Source: Harmothoe impar (taxonomy: Eukaryota > Annelida > Polychaeta > Phyllodocida > Polynoidae). Taken from it: 64,000 nucleotides of DNA. A model generated the notes under the pieces. The model had not been told where the DNA came from. It made no database searches and saw only the letters and a list, made by a program, of their open reading frames with translations. The first letter of the stretch is position 1. Every line of letters starts with the position of its first letter. The translations under genes and the position numbers were made by a program. The DNA is taken from contig OX381721.1 of the NCBI GenBank assembly GCA_947462335.1, forward strand, positions 11,669,910 through 11,733,909, written 5' to 3'. This document shows positions 11,202 to 23,733 of this stretch, piece by piece.

Positions 11202-11205
<4 letters not shown>
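10825..11205. other. Noncoding; degenerate relatives of the 72-bp unit
   Basis: After the array, words such as TGTCCTCACTTTGGTTGTGA and TGTCCTCAGTTTGGATGCAT (about 10963-11008) and GGTCCCCACTTTGTAGGAAT (about 11149) resemble half-units of the 72-bp repeat. They suggest an older, larger array that has decayed. Nothing else is recognised. Confidence 0.5.
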
Positions 11206-11267
<62 letters not shown>

Positions 11268-11273
11268 TGTGTG
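11206..11273. repeat. GT microsatellite
   Basis: About 30 uninterrupted GT dinucleotides with one AT interruption near 11261. Confidence 0.98.
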
Positions 11274-13860
<2,587 letters not shown>

Positions 13861-13869
13861 GCGTCTCTC

Positions 13870-13970
13870 CTCCCTGTGACGTCACAGACAAACGTCAGCT
13901 CTTATATCCCGCCAAAAATCACATCGCGAGATTCTCGCCTTGTCTCTTAACATTAACAGTCTCCAATCAG
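13870..13970. promoter_or_regulatory. Promoter-like patch: CRE, E2F, TCGCGAGA and CCAAT words
   Basis: Within 100 bp lie a perfect palindromic CRE TGACGTCA (13877-13884), an E2F-like CCCGCCAAAA (13908-13917), TCGCGAGA (13924-13931; core of the TCTCGCGAGA promoter word) and CCAAT in CTCCAATCAG (13961-13970). CpG is locally enriched. The combination is typical of animal housekeeping promoters. Direction is unknown; a candidate first exon lies 200 bp downstream on the plus strand. Confidence 0.4.
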
Positions 13971-14170
13971 AGAACCTGAATGGCTACTGACGGTATCACC
14001 AGTGATCACGTAGGAGGAGTGTGAGGTTGAAAAGAATAAAGTTGTGGTAGGGGATGGGTGTCCTCAGTGTTGGCCTTACATAGCATAACACAGTAACTTT
14101 ACGGCAGAGTTGGTTATCCCACCCACTTTAGCACACATTCATCAATACCAAAGGGACAAATTGAATCAAT

Positions 14171-14245
14171 ATGGCTCCCAAACTGGCATCACCAAATCTG
14201 ATTCATTCTAGTAGTACTACACTTAATTGTTCATCAGGGATATGG
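14171..14245 (+). CDS. Candidate short first exon, unidentified
   Basis: An ATG in a reasonable context (CAATATGGCT) opens a 25-codon frame (MAPKLASPNLIHSSSTTLN) that reaches a donor-like GG/GTGAGA at 14246. It lies about 200 bp after the CRE/CCAAT patch. No downstream exon was found before the minisatellite that starts at 14478, so this may be chance. Confidence 0.18.
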
Positions 14246-14477
14246 GTGAGAGCTCCTCCCGGAACCTTTATTTAGTCCTACAACTATCCCGCCGAGTTGC
14301 ACGTGATGTCTCAGGTTTCTGAATAATCATTATGTCGGCGTCCCCGGGGAAAATCTCCATCTATTATTATTCCCGAGCTCTGTTACCCACCAACATTCTC
14401 TGCCTGTCTTTGACAATCTCCCCCAACCTATATCATTATATGCATCTTGGATCGTCGTGAGATCAGAATCTAAACTA

Positions 14478-15430
14478 CTTACACCTGCAGTGCCCCCTGG
14501 TCAGTCCCAGCCCCTGACTCTATAATACTACTCTTACACCTGTACCCGAGCACTGCCCCCTGGTCAGTCCCAGCCCCTGACTCTATAATACTACTTACAC
14601 CTGCACCCCAGCACTGCCCCCTGGTCAGTAACAGCCCCTGACTCTATATACTACTTACACCTGCACCCCAGCAGTGCCCCCTGGTCAGTAACAGCCCCTG
14701 ACTCTATATACTACTTACACCTGCACCCCAGCAGTGCCCCCTGGTCAGTACCAGCCCCTGACTCTATTATACTACTTACACCTGCACCCCAGCACTGCCC
14801 CCTGGTCAGTAACAGCCCCTGACTCTATTATACTACTTACACCTGCACCCCAGCACTGCCCCCTGGTCAGTACCAGCCCCTGACTCTATTATACTACTTA
14901 CACCTGCACCCCAGCACTGCCCCCTGGTCAGTACCAGCCCCTGACTCTATTATACTACTTACACCTGCACCCCAGCACTGCCCCCTGGTCAGTCCCAGCC
15001 CCTGACTCTATAATACTACTCTTACACCTGTACCCAAGCACTGCCCCCTGGTCAGTCCCAGCCCCTGACTCTATATACTACATACACCTGCACCCCAGCA
15101 GTGCCCCCTGGTCAGTAACAGCCCCTGACTCTATATACTACTTACACCTGCACCCCAGCACTGCCCCCTGGTCAGTACCAGCCCCTGACTCTATATACTA
15201 CTTACACCTGCACCACAGCACTGCCCCCTGGTCAGTAACAGCCCCTGACCAGCTGCTGACTCTATTATACTACTTACACCTGCACCCCAGCACTGCCCCC
15301 TGGTCAGTACCAGCCCCTGACTCTATTATACTACTTACACCTGCACCCCAGCACTGCCCCCTGGTCAGTACAAACCCCTGACTCTATATACTACTTACAC
15401 CTGCACCCAGCAGTGCCCCCTGGTCAGTAC
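14478..15430. repeat. About 61-bp minisatellite, 16 copies
   Basis: The core GCCCCCTGGTCAGTACCAGC with TTACACCTGCACCCCAGCA occurs 16 times at spacings of 60 to 63 bp. One copy (about 15240-15262) carries a 12-bp internal duplication. Two copies share an alternative form (TACTCTTACACCTGTACCC), which indicates exchange between distant units. No frame is maintained. Confidence 0.95.
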
Positions 15431-16980
15431 TCCATAAAAAAATTACTTACACCTGTACCCCTACAGCATGTTATCCGCAGGGGCATCGCAAATGGGGGCG
15501 GGGATGGAACGAGGGGGGAGGGGCATGTTCTCCCCACCTTTTGTCAACCTCAAAAATGGTCAAACCTAAAAGGTCAACAACAGAAAGGATCAGAACCCCC
15601 TCTGCCCCCTCCCCCTTACTTTGCCATTGCTTGCTATGTATACCCCTGTTTCGGGTAGTGCAGCTTGGTGAAAGCTGTAAGCTGCTCCTGTAGGATGAGC
15701 TGCTCCTATAAGGGATGTTGTCCACACCCGGCACTGGGGTCTACAGCTTTGCTATACTGATGTGTGTCGGAACACTGACATTTACCACTTTCAAAAGGGA
15801 TCTTACAAGAACAGATCGCACATTGCAGGACACTCTACACTACATGTTTTCAACGCATAGTATGGCCTCCAGAAAGAAGCAGCAAAACACAGATATGGCG
15901 GGAATTCTTACACAAAATGGCCGTGCTATTTACCTAGCCTCTAGTATAATATAGGCTAGTAAAATGAAACTGAACCTACGGTCTACCGCCCGTCCAGCCC
16001 CATCAGTCAAGTTGAGCTCTTTCGGAAAGACGACCCGGACATGACCCTGATTACCTGCGGCTCTTCTACAGCACGCAGGGATGAGCGCATTCGGGAAGCA
16101 ATGACAAAGTGAAACGGATTTCCTGATGAAAGAAGAGCTCCCGTTAATGGCTTTAATCACCCGCCGCCATGTTGGAAGTACTCAAGGGAAGCATCCTCGG
16201 CTTTTAGGGAAGTCATTAGCAAGTGTAGTGAAATACTCAAGTGTTGAAGGCAATACTGTTGGAAATTTCAGAATGATTGGCAGCAACTGTCACTCCCATC
16301 ACATTGAATTGTATTTCCATTTGTCATTGATATTTCCTTCATTTTAATTTATATCTAGATATCTAAATTTATGGATGGCATTGAGATTGTTCTGAGTGAG
16401 TGTTGTATGCCATCAGACACCTTCAGCTACACTCCCGGCAGTAAAATCCATTAAATCTGTAAAAAATATATAAAATGTTCCTGATATGTGAATATTGCGC
16501 AGAGGGAGAAGTGTATCATAAATAAATGAGCCTCTTAAAATAAAGTTCTGGCAGGTACTGTTAAATGTGTAATGCGACTTCATAGTATATAGGTACTCTA
16601 ATGTGATCCCCCTATTACATTGCAATCATATCTACTGCTGCGATCTAAATGGGACTGCATCATGTATATCAGATTCACTGTTTCCTATATCAAATACATC
16701 TCAACGTTCTAGCAGGAATTAAATCCGTGCCTATACAATCTACTCTAAGTGCCTCCCAACGTTTTAGCAGGAATTACAAGCATTTACTTGCCGCTGGTAA
16801 TCTCTGCATGACGCATGGTATTATGATGCACAGTTTAATGAGATTTATGCTAAACTGTCGTGCTTTAATTACCGTGTAAGTGGACTGGCTGCAGGCGTGT
16901 AAGGTGTATGTGTATGGGGGGGGGGTCTGATGTTAGACTCCTGGGGGCACCAGACAGAGACCCAGACACCCTCCATTATT
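15431..16980. other. Noncoding stretch with a small GC-rich patch
   Basis: 15960-16180 is CpG-richer. On its minus strand it shows AACATGGCGGCGGG (about 16160-16173), a YY1-like initiation word, and an AG/GTAATC donor-like site near 16056; a weak minus-strand promoter or first exon is possible. The motif AACGTT(T)TAGCAGGAATTA occurs twice near 16704 and 16759. No supported gene. Confidence 0.35.
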
Positions 16981-17367
16981 GGCACATTCTCGCTTAAGTA
17001 TATCTTTCCATGTCCTCAGAATCATTTTGGTTCTAAGGAATGCATATAATGCTCATTGCTCAATATAATTGTGTATCAGTAGAAGCCAGACATCCTTGCA
17101 ATTATATCATAAAAGGTTAATGTGTCTATATGTACATTATCTATACGATTAAAGTATCTGATTAGTGGAAAGTGGTCAAAAATGGCTGTCCTCAACCCAA
17201 ATTTCCTTTTTCACACTATCATTTTAAAATGATTTTCCAGAGTAACACTTAAAAAGTTGATGTGGATCTTTTCATTAGTATGTCTTCTTGTGTATAGAAA
17301 GTGCATTTCAGCTTTATGTGTGTATATCTATTTAATATGATTTTTTATATAATGTCCCTGAATATCT

Positions 17368-18152
17368 GTCCTTTCCAAACGATTAATTAAAAATCGATCT
17401 ACAGCTAAACCTATTCACCCATAGCTGAATGTTTCTGGTCAGAATATAAGATTTCAAAAGGTTTTAACTCTAGAAACAACAGTATATGACATCAAAGATA
17501 TCTAAATGCACAATATGGGATCTGAAAGTTGTGAAAAAATTGAGATTTTTTAAGGGTGTCCTTTCCAAACGGTTAATTAGAGGTACTTATACTGGAGTTA
17601 TGATTGCAAACATCATATGATATTTAGAACTTTGTAATATGAACCAGGAAAAATTTTTTCGAGATGGTATGATGACTTGAAAATGATTCTTTTCAGTTTC
17701 CAGATGGAAATGTCCTTTCCAAACGGTCCTTTCCAAACGTTTAATTGTTTTGGGGCTTGGTAGCTGGTCAGGGATATAGTTGATAAGATCTGACACAGAA
17801 TATTCCTGTCAGCATAACAGCAGATTGAGTTGTGGGTAAGATAATCCTAGAGGTCTGCTGATCACTTTCAAGCATGAATTGGCTCATTGAGTCATTGACT
17901 AAATTGTGTGAGTCCATGTGATTGAGTCTCAGGATAACTCACATTGTGAAGATTTTAGAAAATGAGATTCAGTGGTTGGAGATGATATATGTCAAACATC
18001 CTAGAAAATGGCATATTTTTCTAAAAGAAACAGTAGAAAACTCAAGCCAAGCCCTGTGATATCAAATGGGTTCATTAGTGGGTCATATCTAGGATATCTA
18101 TTGATTAATCTCAAATCTTAATAGGTAGTAATTAAACGTTTGGAAAGGACAA
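17368..18152. repeat. Cluster of GTCCTTTCCAAACGTTTAAT words, left part
   Basis: Forward copies lie at 17368-17389, 17558-17579 and a head-to-tail double copy at 17712-17747; an inverted copy lies at 18129-18152. The words are 85-100 percent alike, while the DNA between them is not obviously related. Sequence between copies is AT-rich and noncoding. Confidence 0.8.
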
Positions 18153-18738
18153 TGGTTAAAAATCTTTTGCAAACCTTTAATAACAGCTATCTGTGATATC
18201 TTCCATAGTTACTATGTAGATATTATAGTATGAAAAACTGCATATATAGGTACTTTAATTAATACTAGATGTATGGAGTGCTATTCAAAGTATATTATGT
18301 TTAATTGTGATACATGAGGTCCAGCTTATAAACGGAAATATTATAGGGAAACACAGTAATGGCCAAAATCTGCTAGAGGATTATGATTCTCTACTGATAT
18401 GTGACACAACAGGGCAAAACATGTTTTTTTTTGTGGGAATTAGTGTCATAAACAACCACTAGGTGGCCACCACCTATGCTATAATATGAAATTACCCTAC
18501 TGACTAATCATTGACTTTCAGCCATGTCTCCTTTCCTATTTATGACAAAACCACCCTCAAAATAATTGTCAAGAACTTTTCTCAGCAACACATACAAACT
18601 TGTGCTGGTGCTACTGAGTGTCAAATTAAATAATCACACAAATACATGTCACACCCATATCTGTTGTAAATTGCATGTTTTGCCGTCTATCCTTGATCCT
18701 CCCTATTGTACATTCTAAGAGTTTGGAACAAACAATGA

Positions 18739-20102
18739 TTGTACTTTCCAAACGTTTAATTACACATATCTATGGCACATTGCAACTAATATTAGCATTT
18801 CATGGTATGGGCACCTAAATATGAAAGTAGTTATAGTGAATACCCAGATAACATTGGTCCCTGGGTTCCATATGTGTTTTACTTGGTCATTTTTGTCCAG
18901 GGCTACCAGTGTGAGCCCAGATGGTCCAGCCCACGAAAACTTTTTTCCATAAATACATTTTATATATTTCGAAACATACTGACATCTGATTTCCCTCCAG
19001 AAATTACCATTTATTGTACATATTTAGAGCCTGTGCTAAATCTGGGCTAGAGCTGGACACTTTGAATCTGGGCTGACCCATCTGGGCTCACACTGGTAGC
19101 CCTGGACAAAATGGACCAAAACCCAGGGTGCGCAAATCAGCTTGCCCTAGTAAAAACACATATGGGCCCATGCATAAAGCAATGTTGACTGGGAAGTTTT
19201 TAAACAAACCACTAGATGTCCTTGTCAAAGTTAATACTACATTTATGTTTAACAGAGCTATTTATATCTAGATTACAAAAGTTTATGATTCTCAATAATT
19301 CCAGAATGGCTAGGAATATAATAGATTTCATACTAGGTTCTTGAAATGCCATGTTTTATAACCCCATTCTACATATGAATGTAGAAACAAGCAGCACCCT
19401 GATACAAACAGCTGTTCCCTGAATGTCATAACTACATTTAATCCTGCCACTGACTGACTTATCACACACAGACTGCTCACTTGCTGACTGCATCACACCA
19501 GTTAAGAAATGTGTCCAGCCCAAATGTACGTCAGATAAAGGATACATTTGTCCTCCCTCTGAATGGTAGAGGAATAGATTCCTACCTATATGGAGGAACC
19601 AACTTAGTTGGGACACGGGCCATAACATTGGGATATCAAATAATGGCAAACAACTACAGTAGAGTTTCACAACCCTATATCACCCCCGCAAAGCCCATGT
19701 GGGCGCCATCCTAAGCCCATGTGGATACCCTTGCTTCAAATATGGGCTAGCTCATCTTGGTCCCAGAACATAGCCCAGGACAATATGTAGTGGGCCCCAT
19801 ATGGACTAAGTGACATTGGTCCCACCTAATGGCCCACCTTTAGACCCAGAAAACAATGCTGACTTGGTATTGAGTGCATATTTGTTTAAGCATAAGTTTT
19901 TAAGTTTAAAAGAAGTAAGAATAATAATCATAATTTTCCAAATTTCTTCCCCATAGAAACCGTTAAATTACATGTTGATTATTCAAAATACCATGAAAAT
20001 GATTAAATTAACTGAAATTGCAATTATTGTTGGTGTTTTGTATGGTATCTATTAATATATTACAACTTTAGTGCATTGGTAATTAAATGTTTGGAAAGGA
20101 CA
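18739..20102. repeat. GTCCTTTCC module 0, expanded by insertion
   Basis: The module opens with a forward word (18739-18762) and closes with an inverted word (20081-20102). Its outer 100 bp on each side align by eye with the two 400-bp modules downstream. The middle is replaced by about 1 kb (about 18848-19868) of a different repeat with CCCAG-type ends, so this is a module with a nested insertion. Confidence 0.6.
18848..19196. mobile_element. MITE with inverted arms of about 100 bp
   Basis: The left arm CCAGATAACATTGGTCCCTG and the inner block GTCCAGGGCTACCAGTGTGA (about 18896) recur in reverse complement at 19073-19196, ending CAATGTTGACTGG. The arms can fold on each other over about 100 bp. 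A third copy of the end word, in TCTTGGTCCC and ACAATGCTGACTTGG (19757-19868), suggests either a second nested copy or the true right end of a 1-kb element. Confidence 0.6.
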
Positions 20103-20655
20103 ACTACCAATTGTCCTTTTGAAACGGTTAATGACTATTATCTATTATATAAGCTGCATCTAATATACACATTTTGTGGAGCTGCATGCATAGGTACTTA
20201 AAAGACTATTCAGTGCACATAATGTAGTTTATGGCAAAATGTAATAAACAATACTAATTATGATTTTCTAAAAGTAGATCCGGTAGTTCAGACAAGCGCC
20301 CAGAAATCCATTTATTCCTGAGAACTTCAACTATCTGTTGTATCCAAAACAATGTATTATGATTGTACAGTAAAATCTCGTTATAAGGAGCACCTTTTGG
20401 CAAGGCAAATTTTCTCCTTGTAACCAACCTTCCTTATAACTGATTTTGGTCATATGATATACAGATACATATATATATTTATTATACGATCGGACGACTC
20501 ATCGTGCTTTTTAGGTGATATTCCCGTTCTGATATTCCTGCATACCGCACACTTGGCAAGGTGAAATCGTGCTGATATTCTGGATATCAGAACGATTTGT
20601 GATGAGTTCCCGGATATCAGAACGATTCTGTCGGAACTCTCGACAGCCATAAAAT

Positions 20656-20735
20656 CCGAGGATTCATGGAGACTCGAACACGCTACATCAAGACTTGAAG
20701 TCCGATGTGCTAACCACCACGCCGTGAAGGCGCTG
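20656..20735 (-). ncRNA. tRNA-like module (SINE head or tRNA pseudogene)
   Basis: On the minus strand, a TGGTGGTTAGCAC box A-like word (20707-20719) and a GTTCGAGTC box B-like word (20671-20679) are spaced as in a tRNA. A GACTTCAAGTC stem-loop sits in the anticodon position. The acceptor stem is not clean, so this is more likely the 5' head of a tRNA-derived SINE than a working tRNA. Confidence 0.45.
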
Positions 20736-20967
20736 GTAGAGGTAGGTGGCGAAACAAGGAGTCTACAGGCGGATTTCCAGCCCTGTAGGACCATTATTTA
20801 CCGAGTTACAGAAGAAAAGGCATTTTTTGGTCTAGTTTCTTTGAAAATCCAAATTTTTTTCTAATTTCTTTTTTACTATAAAGGTAGAAGTTGGACTTTA
20901 CTTAGCCTTTCATTAAAATAATTCTAGGGACTTTTTTTCACATAGAAATAGGCATTTTGAAAAAGGT

Positions 20968-21040
20968 TCGTTTCCACCCAGGATCGATCCTGGTACCCTT
21001 GGTGTGTGAGGCGGCGACGCTAGCTGCCATGCCTATCCGG
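20968..21040 (-). ncRNA. Second tRNA-like module
   Basis: Minus strand: a TGGCAGCTA box A-like word (complement of 21021-21029), CCTCACACACCAAGG in the anticodon-arm position and a palindromic GGATCGATCC box B-like word (20981-20990). The general form resembles tRNA-derived SINE heads. No run of T terminator follows closely, and function is doubtful. Confidence 0.4.
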
Positions 21041-21381
21041 CTGTGGTGGTTGTGGAGGGAAACGCTGTGTATATTGCAGTGTATCAGGGAGCAGTTAGTT
21101 TTTAAAGCAGCAGGTCGCGCGGCGTAAGTACAATCCTATACGTTAGCACTGAGAGTATGTTGGATTTGAAATAATGACTGATCCCCTGGAGATTGAGGCT
21201 ATGACGTCACCAGGCTCCACCAATCAGCGAGCAGGGTTGGTGGGAGGTCAAAACAACATGGCGCTACTGCTGTACGAGTGATATTCAGTCAATAATCTTT
21301 CAAAATGGCCAAATTAGGACTCATATAAGGTAACTAAAGACATTTGAATGGGAATATCGTATAATAAACCTAATAATATAT

Positions 21382-21441
21382 GAATATCACCGAACTTAGG
21401 GTGTGTATTCATGAATACACACCCTGCGTTCGGTGATATCC
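21382..21441. repeat. 60-bp near-perfect palindrome
   Basis: GAATATCACCGAAC and GGGTGTGTATTC are followed directly by ATGAATACACACCCT and GTTCGGTGATATC. The arms of about 28 bp have few mismatches and essentially no loop, so a cruciform is possible. Confidence 0.85.
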
Positions 21442-21599
21442 ATACATTATTGGTTAAATATATAACATTATATACATATTATACACACATATGTATATAT
21501 ACACAGTAAAACTTGGTTATCATGAGCATGGCTACGTCATATCCTGTTCTTCTCCTTTACAAGAAACACTGTTGGAACGACCTAGACTGGCCCTAACCC

Positions 21600-21895
21600 C
21601 CCCCTTGCCCCCCCCCTCACAGGTCCGTATCTACATTCCTGTAGGCAGTCCACATCACAGGGGAAGTCCTTACAAAGCCCCCCCCCCCTCACAGGTCCGC
21701 ACCTACACCCCTGTAGGCCGCCCACATCACAGGGGAAGTCCTTACAAAGCCCCCCGCCTCACAGGTTCGCATCTACACCCCTGTAGGCCGCCCACATTAC
21801 AGGGGAAGTCCTTACAAAGGCCTCCCCCTACCCCTCACAGGTCTGTACCTACACCCCTGTAGGCCGCCCACCTCACAGGGAAGTCCTGGCAAAGC
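21600..21895. repeat. 67-bp tandem repeat, four copies
   Basis: Units contain CTCACAGGTCCGCACCTACA, CCCCTGTAGGCCGCCCACAT and CACAGGGGAAGTCCTTACAA. C runs of 6-10 separate the copies. It lies inside the pogo-like element. Confidence 0.9.
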
Positions 21896-22193
21896 CCTAA
21901 AATGTGCTCCTTATAAACGATTTTTGGCTAGAAATGCTCGTTATAATGAGGTTTTATTACTATAGAAATGTATAGAAAAAATCCTGGCAGAGCAAATTTG
22001 CTCCTTATAACGGTCTGCTCCTTATAACCGTCCTCGTTATAACGAGATTTCACTGTACAACAAAACAATGAAAATAATAGAATGTGTCCTCTAGTATCAT
22101 AAATGGCTAATATAAAGGCTACATTCATGAGATTTATTAATATATTGCAACTTTAGTGCACTGGTAATTAAACGTTTGGAAAGGACAATTACC

Positions 22194-22595
22194 AATTGTC
22201 CTTTCCAAACGTTTAATCACTGTTATCTATGATATAAGCTGCAGCTAATTTATACATATTCTGGTATAGGCAGCTGCATGCACAGGTACTTAGTTGAATA
22301 TTTAGTGCAAATAATGTAGTTTTATGGCCAAATAGAATAAACAATACTAATTATGATTTTCTAAATTTATAGCCAGGAGTTCAGGTAGACAAGGGCCCAG
22401 AAATTCATTTATACCTAAAAACCTCAACTATCTGTTGTATTCACAAAAATGCATACTGATTCCACAAAAAACAATGAAAATAATAGAATGGGCCCTCTAG
22501 TATCATAAATAGCTAATATCAAGGTTACATCCAAGAGATCTACTAATACATTACAACTTTAGTGCACTGGTAATTAAACGTTTGGAAAGGACAAT
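22194..22595. repeat. GTCCTTTCC module B, intact 400-bp unit
   Basis: Forward word at 22194-22217 and inverted word at 22571-22595 enclose about 350 bp of AT-rich DNA. Together with module A it forms a 51-bp head-to-head palindrome at the junction (22167-22217; 24-bp arms, 3-bp loop ACC). The unit looks like a MITE in tandem array rather than a classical satellite. Confidence 0.8.
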
Positions 22596-22791
22596 AATCC
22601 ACATGGGAATTCCATCACCTAGACTTCAAAGCTTCTTAAGTAATGAAATAAGGATGCCCAAGTGCTGAAAATTGGTGTACATACTCTTTATAACATGGAA
22701 AACAATAATTGGCATAGATTTAGATAAACTATTAGGATCTAATTTTCACTTTTTGACACCCCCAAAAGATAGACTTAAGCGAGAATGTGCC

Positions 22792-23543
22792 TATTAAGCA
22801 CAGTAAGATGGGGCAGAGCAGATAGGGGAGGGCTGGGGGCAGGCTGGGCACCCCCTCATCCCATCCCTCACAGTACATGTCATGTTTTTAAAGCTCAATA
22901 TAATTACAATTATCCATTAATGAATATATCTTTCATGAAAGACTACTATGTCTCACACAAGATATTGCGTGATACATGTCAATTTGTTCAGGTTACTTTA
23001 CAGTATTTAATTAACATGATATTGTCACGTTTGGTAAGCATCTAGTCATGATTGCCCAAAGTACTTTGTCGTGATTACTCTGAGGGATCCCAAGGTTTCC
23101 AGTGTATACATATACTTGGTACCTGTTAACCTGATGATGTATTGAATAAAACATATGCCCAAAGTAATATCTAGATTGTATAGGCTGCAATCAAGGGACC
23201 TTAATACCATTTTACTGGGTCATACAGCAGACACAGAAATATCTATCAACATCTCTATCAACATCTGAATATAGGAGAACCAGCATCAAAATTGATCTCA
23301 GGTAAGCATCATAACTGAAGTTGTACCAGGGCTTCCCCCTGAGTTTATCACTTTCCTTAATGGGCGCCTTAACAGGACACCGTCTGCTGCTTTATATACA
23401 GGAGAGGCAGTAAATGTACAGGCATCACTTGAGCCATCACTCTCCTTCCACCGTCATCCATCCTGGTCCTTAATAGATACATGGTGATTCAACCCTCCAA
23501 GCATATGTTCCCACTCAGCCCTCCCCCCTCTCTTTCTGTCTAG
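22792..23543. other. Noncoding stretch
   Basis: No repeat or family feature is recognised. The last 30 bases (23510-23543) are pyrimidine-rich and end in AG, serving as the acceptor-like tract of the next entry. Confidence 0.5.
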
Positions 23544-23733
23544 GAACCCCACAGGCACCACGACGTGATCTACGATGGGCGCCACTCATTAATGAGTTCA
23601 ATCTCCAAGCAGTTACCGATGCTGAGCATGGCACCTACTATGCCTCAGGGAAAGTAGTCATACCCTCTGCTAGGAGAGTGCAGTGGGAATCCTGGAAGTC
23701 TGGATGGATGGTTAGAATCATGATTTACTTGGT
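23544..23733 (+). CDS. Candidate internal exon, unidentified
   Basis: A strong acceptor-like tract (CCCTCTCTTTCTGTCTAG, 23526-23543) precedes a 63-codon open stretch that includes WAPLINEFNLQAVTDAEHG. A donor-like TTG/GTGAGA lies at about 23733. The GTYY segment is weakly reminiscent of Ig-fold strand F, but the cysteine is missing and I do not call a domain. No linked exon was identified. Confidence 0.28.

Larger units (their letters stand above)
20368..22055. mobile_element. Non-autonomous pogo/Tigger-like DNA transposon
   Basis: The ends are CAGTAAAATCTCGTTATAAG (20368) and the complement CTTATAACCGTCCTCGTTATAACGAGATTTCACTG-type end at 22055, each flanked by a TA target duplication. CAGTNAAACCTCGTTATAA is the classic Tigger/pogo terminus. 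No transposase is present. Internal cargo is two tRNA-like modules, a hairpin, a four-copy 67-bp repeat and a second left-end-like copy at 21504 (CAGTAAAACTTGGTTATC), so this is a composite. It sits inside module A, so it is younger than the module array. Confidence 0.75.
20109..22190. repeat. GTCCTTTCC module A, split by a pogo-like element
   Basis: Left word at 20109-20133, right word at 22167-22190. Removing the 1.69-kb insertion leaves about 395 bp, which matches the neighbouring intact module in length and along most of its sequence (for example ACAATGAAAATAATAGAATG and CTAGTATCATAAAT occur in both). Confidence 0.75.
16981..22791. mobile_element. 5.8-kb interval bounded by matching inverted ends, no transposase
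   Basis: The 19-bp GGCACATTCTCGCTTAAGT at 16981-16999 recurs in perfect reverse complement at 22773-22791. The match extends to about 27 bp with one mismatch. TATT immediately flanks both outer ends, as expected of a 4-bp target duplication. Inside are no long frames, only modules bounded by the GTCCTTTCC word and later insertions. This fits a large non-autonomous DNA transposon that has absorbed other elements. The superfamily is not recognised. Confidence 0.6.
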
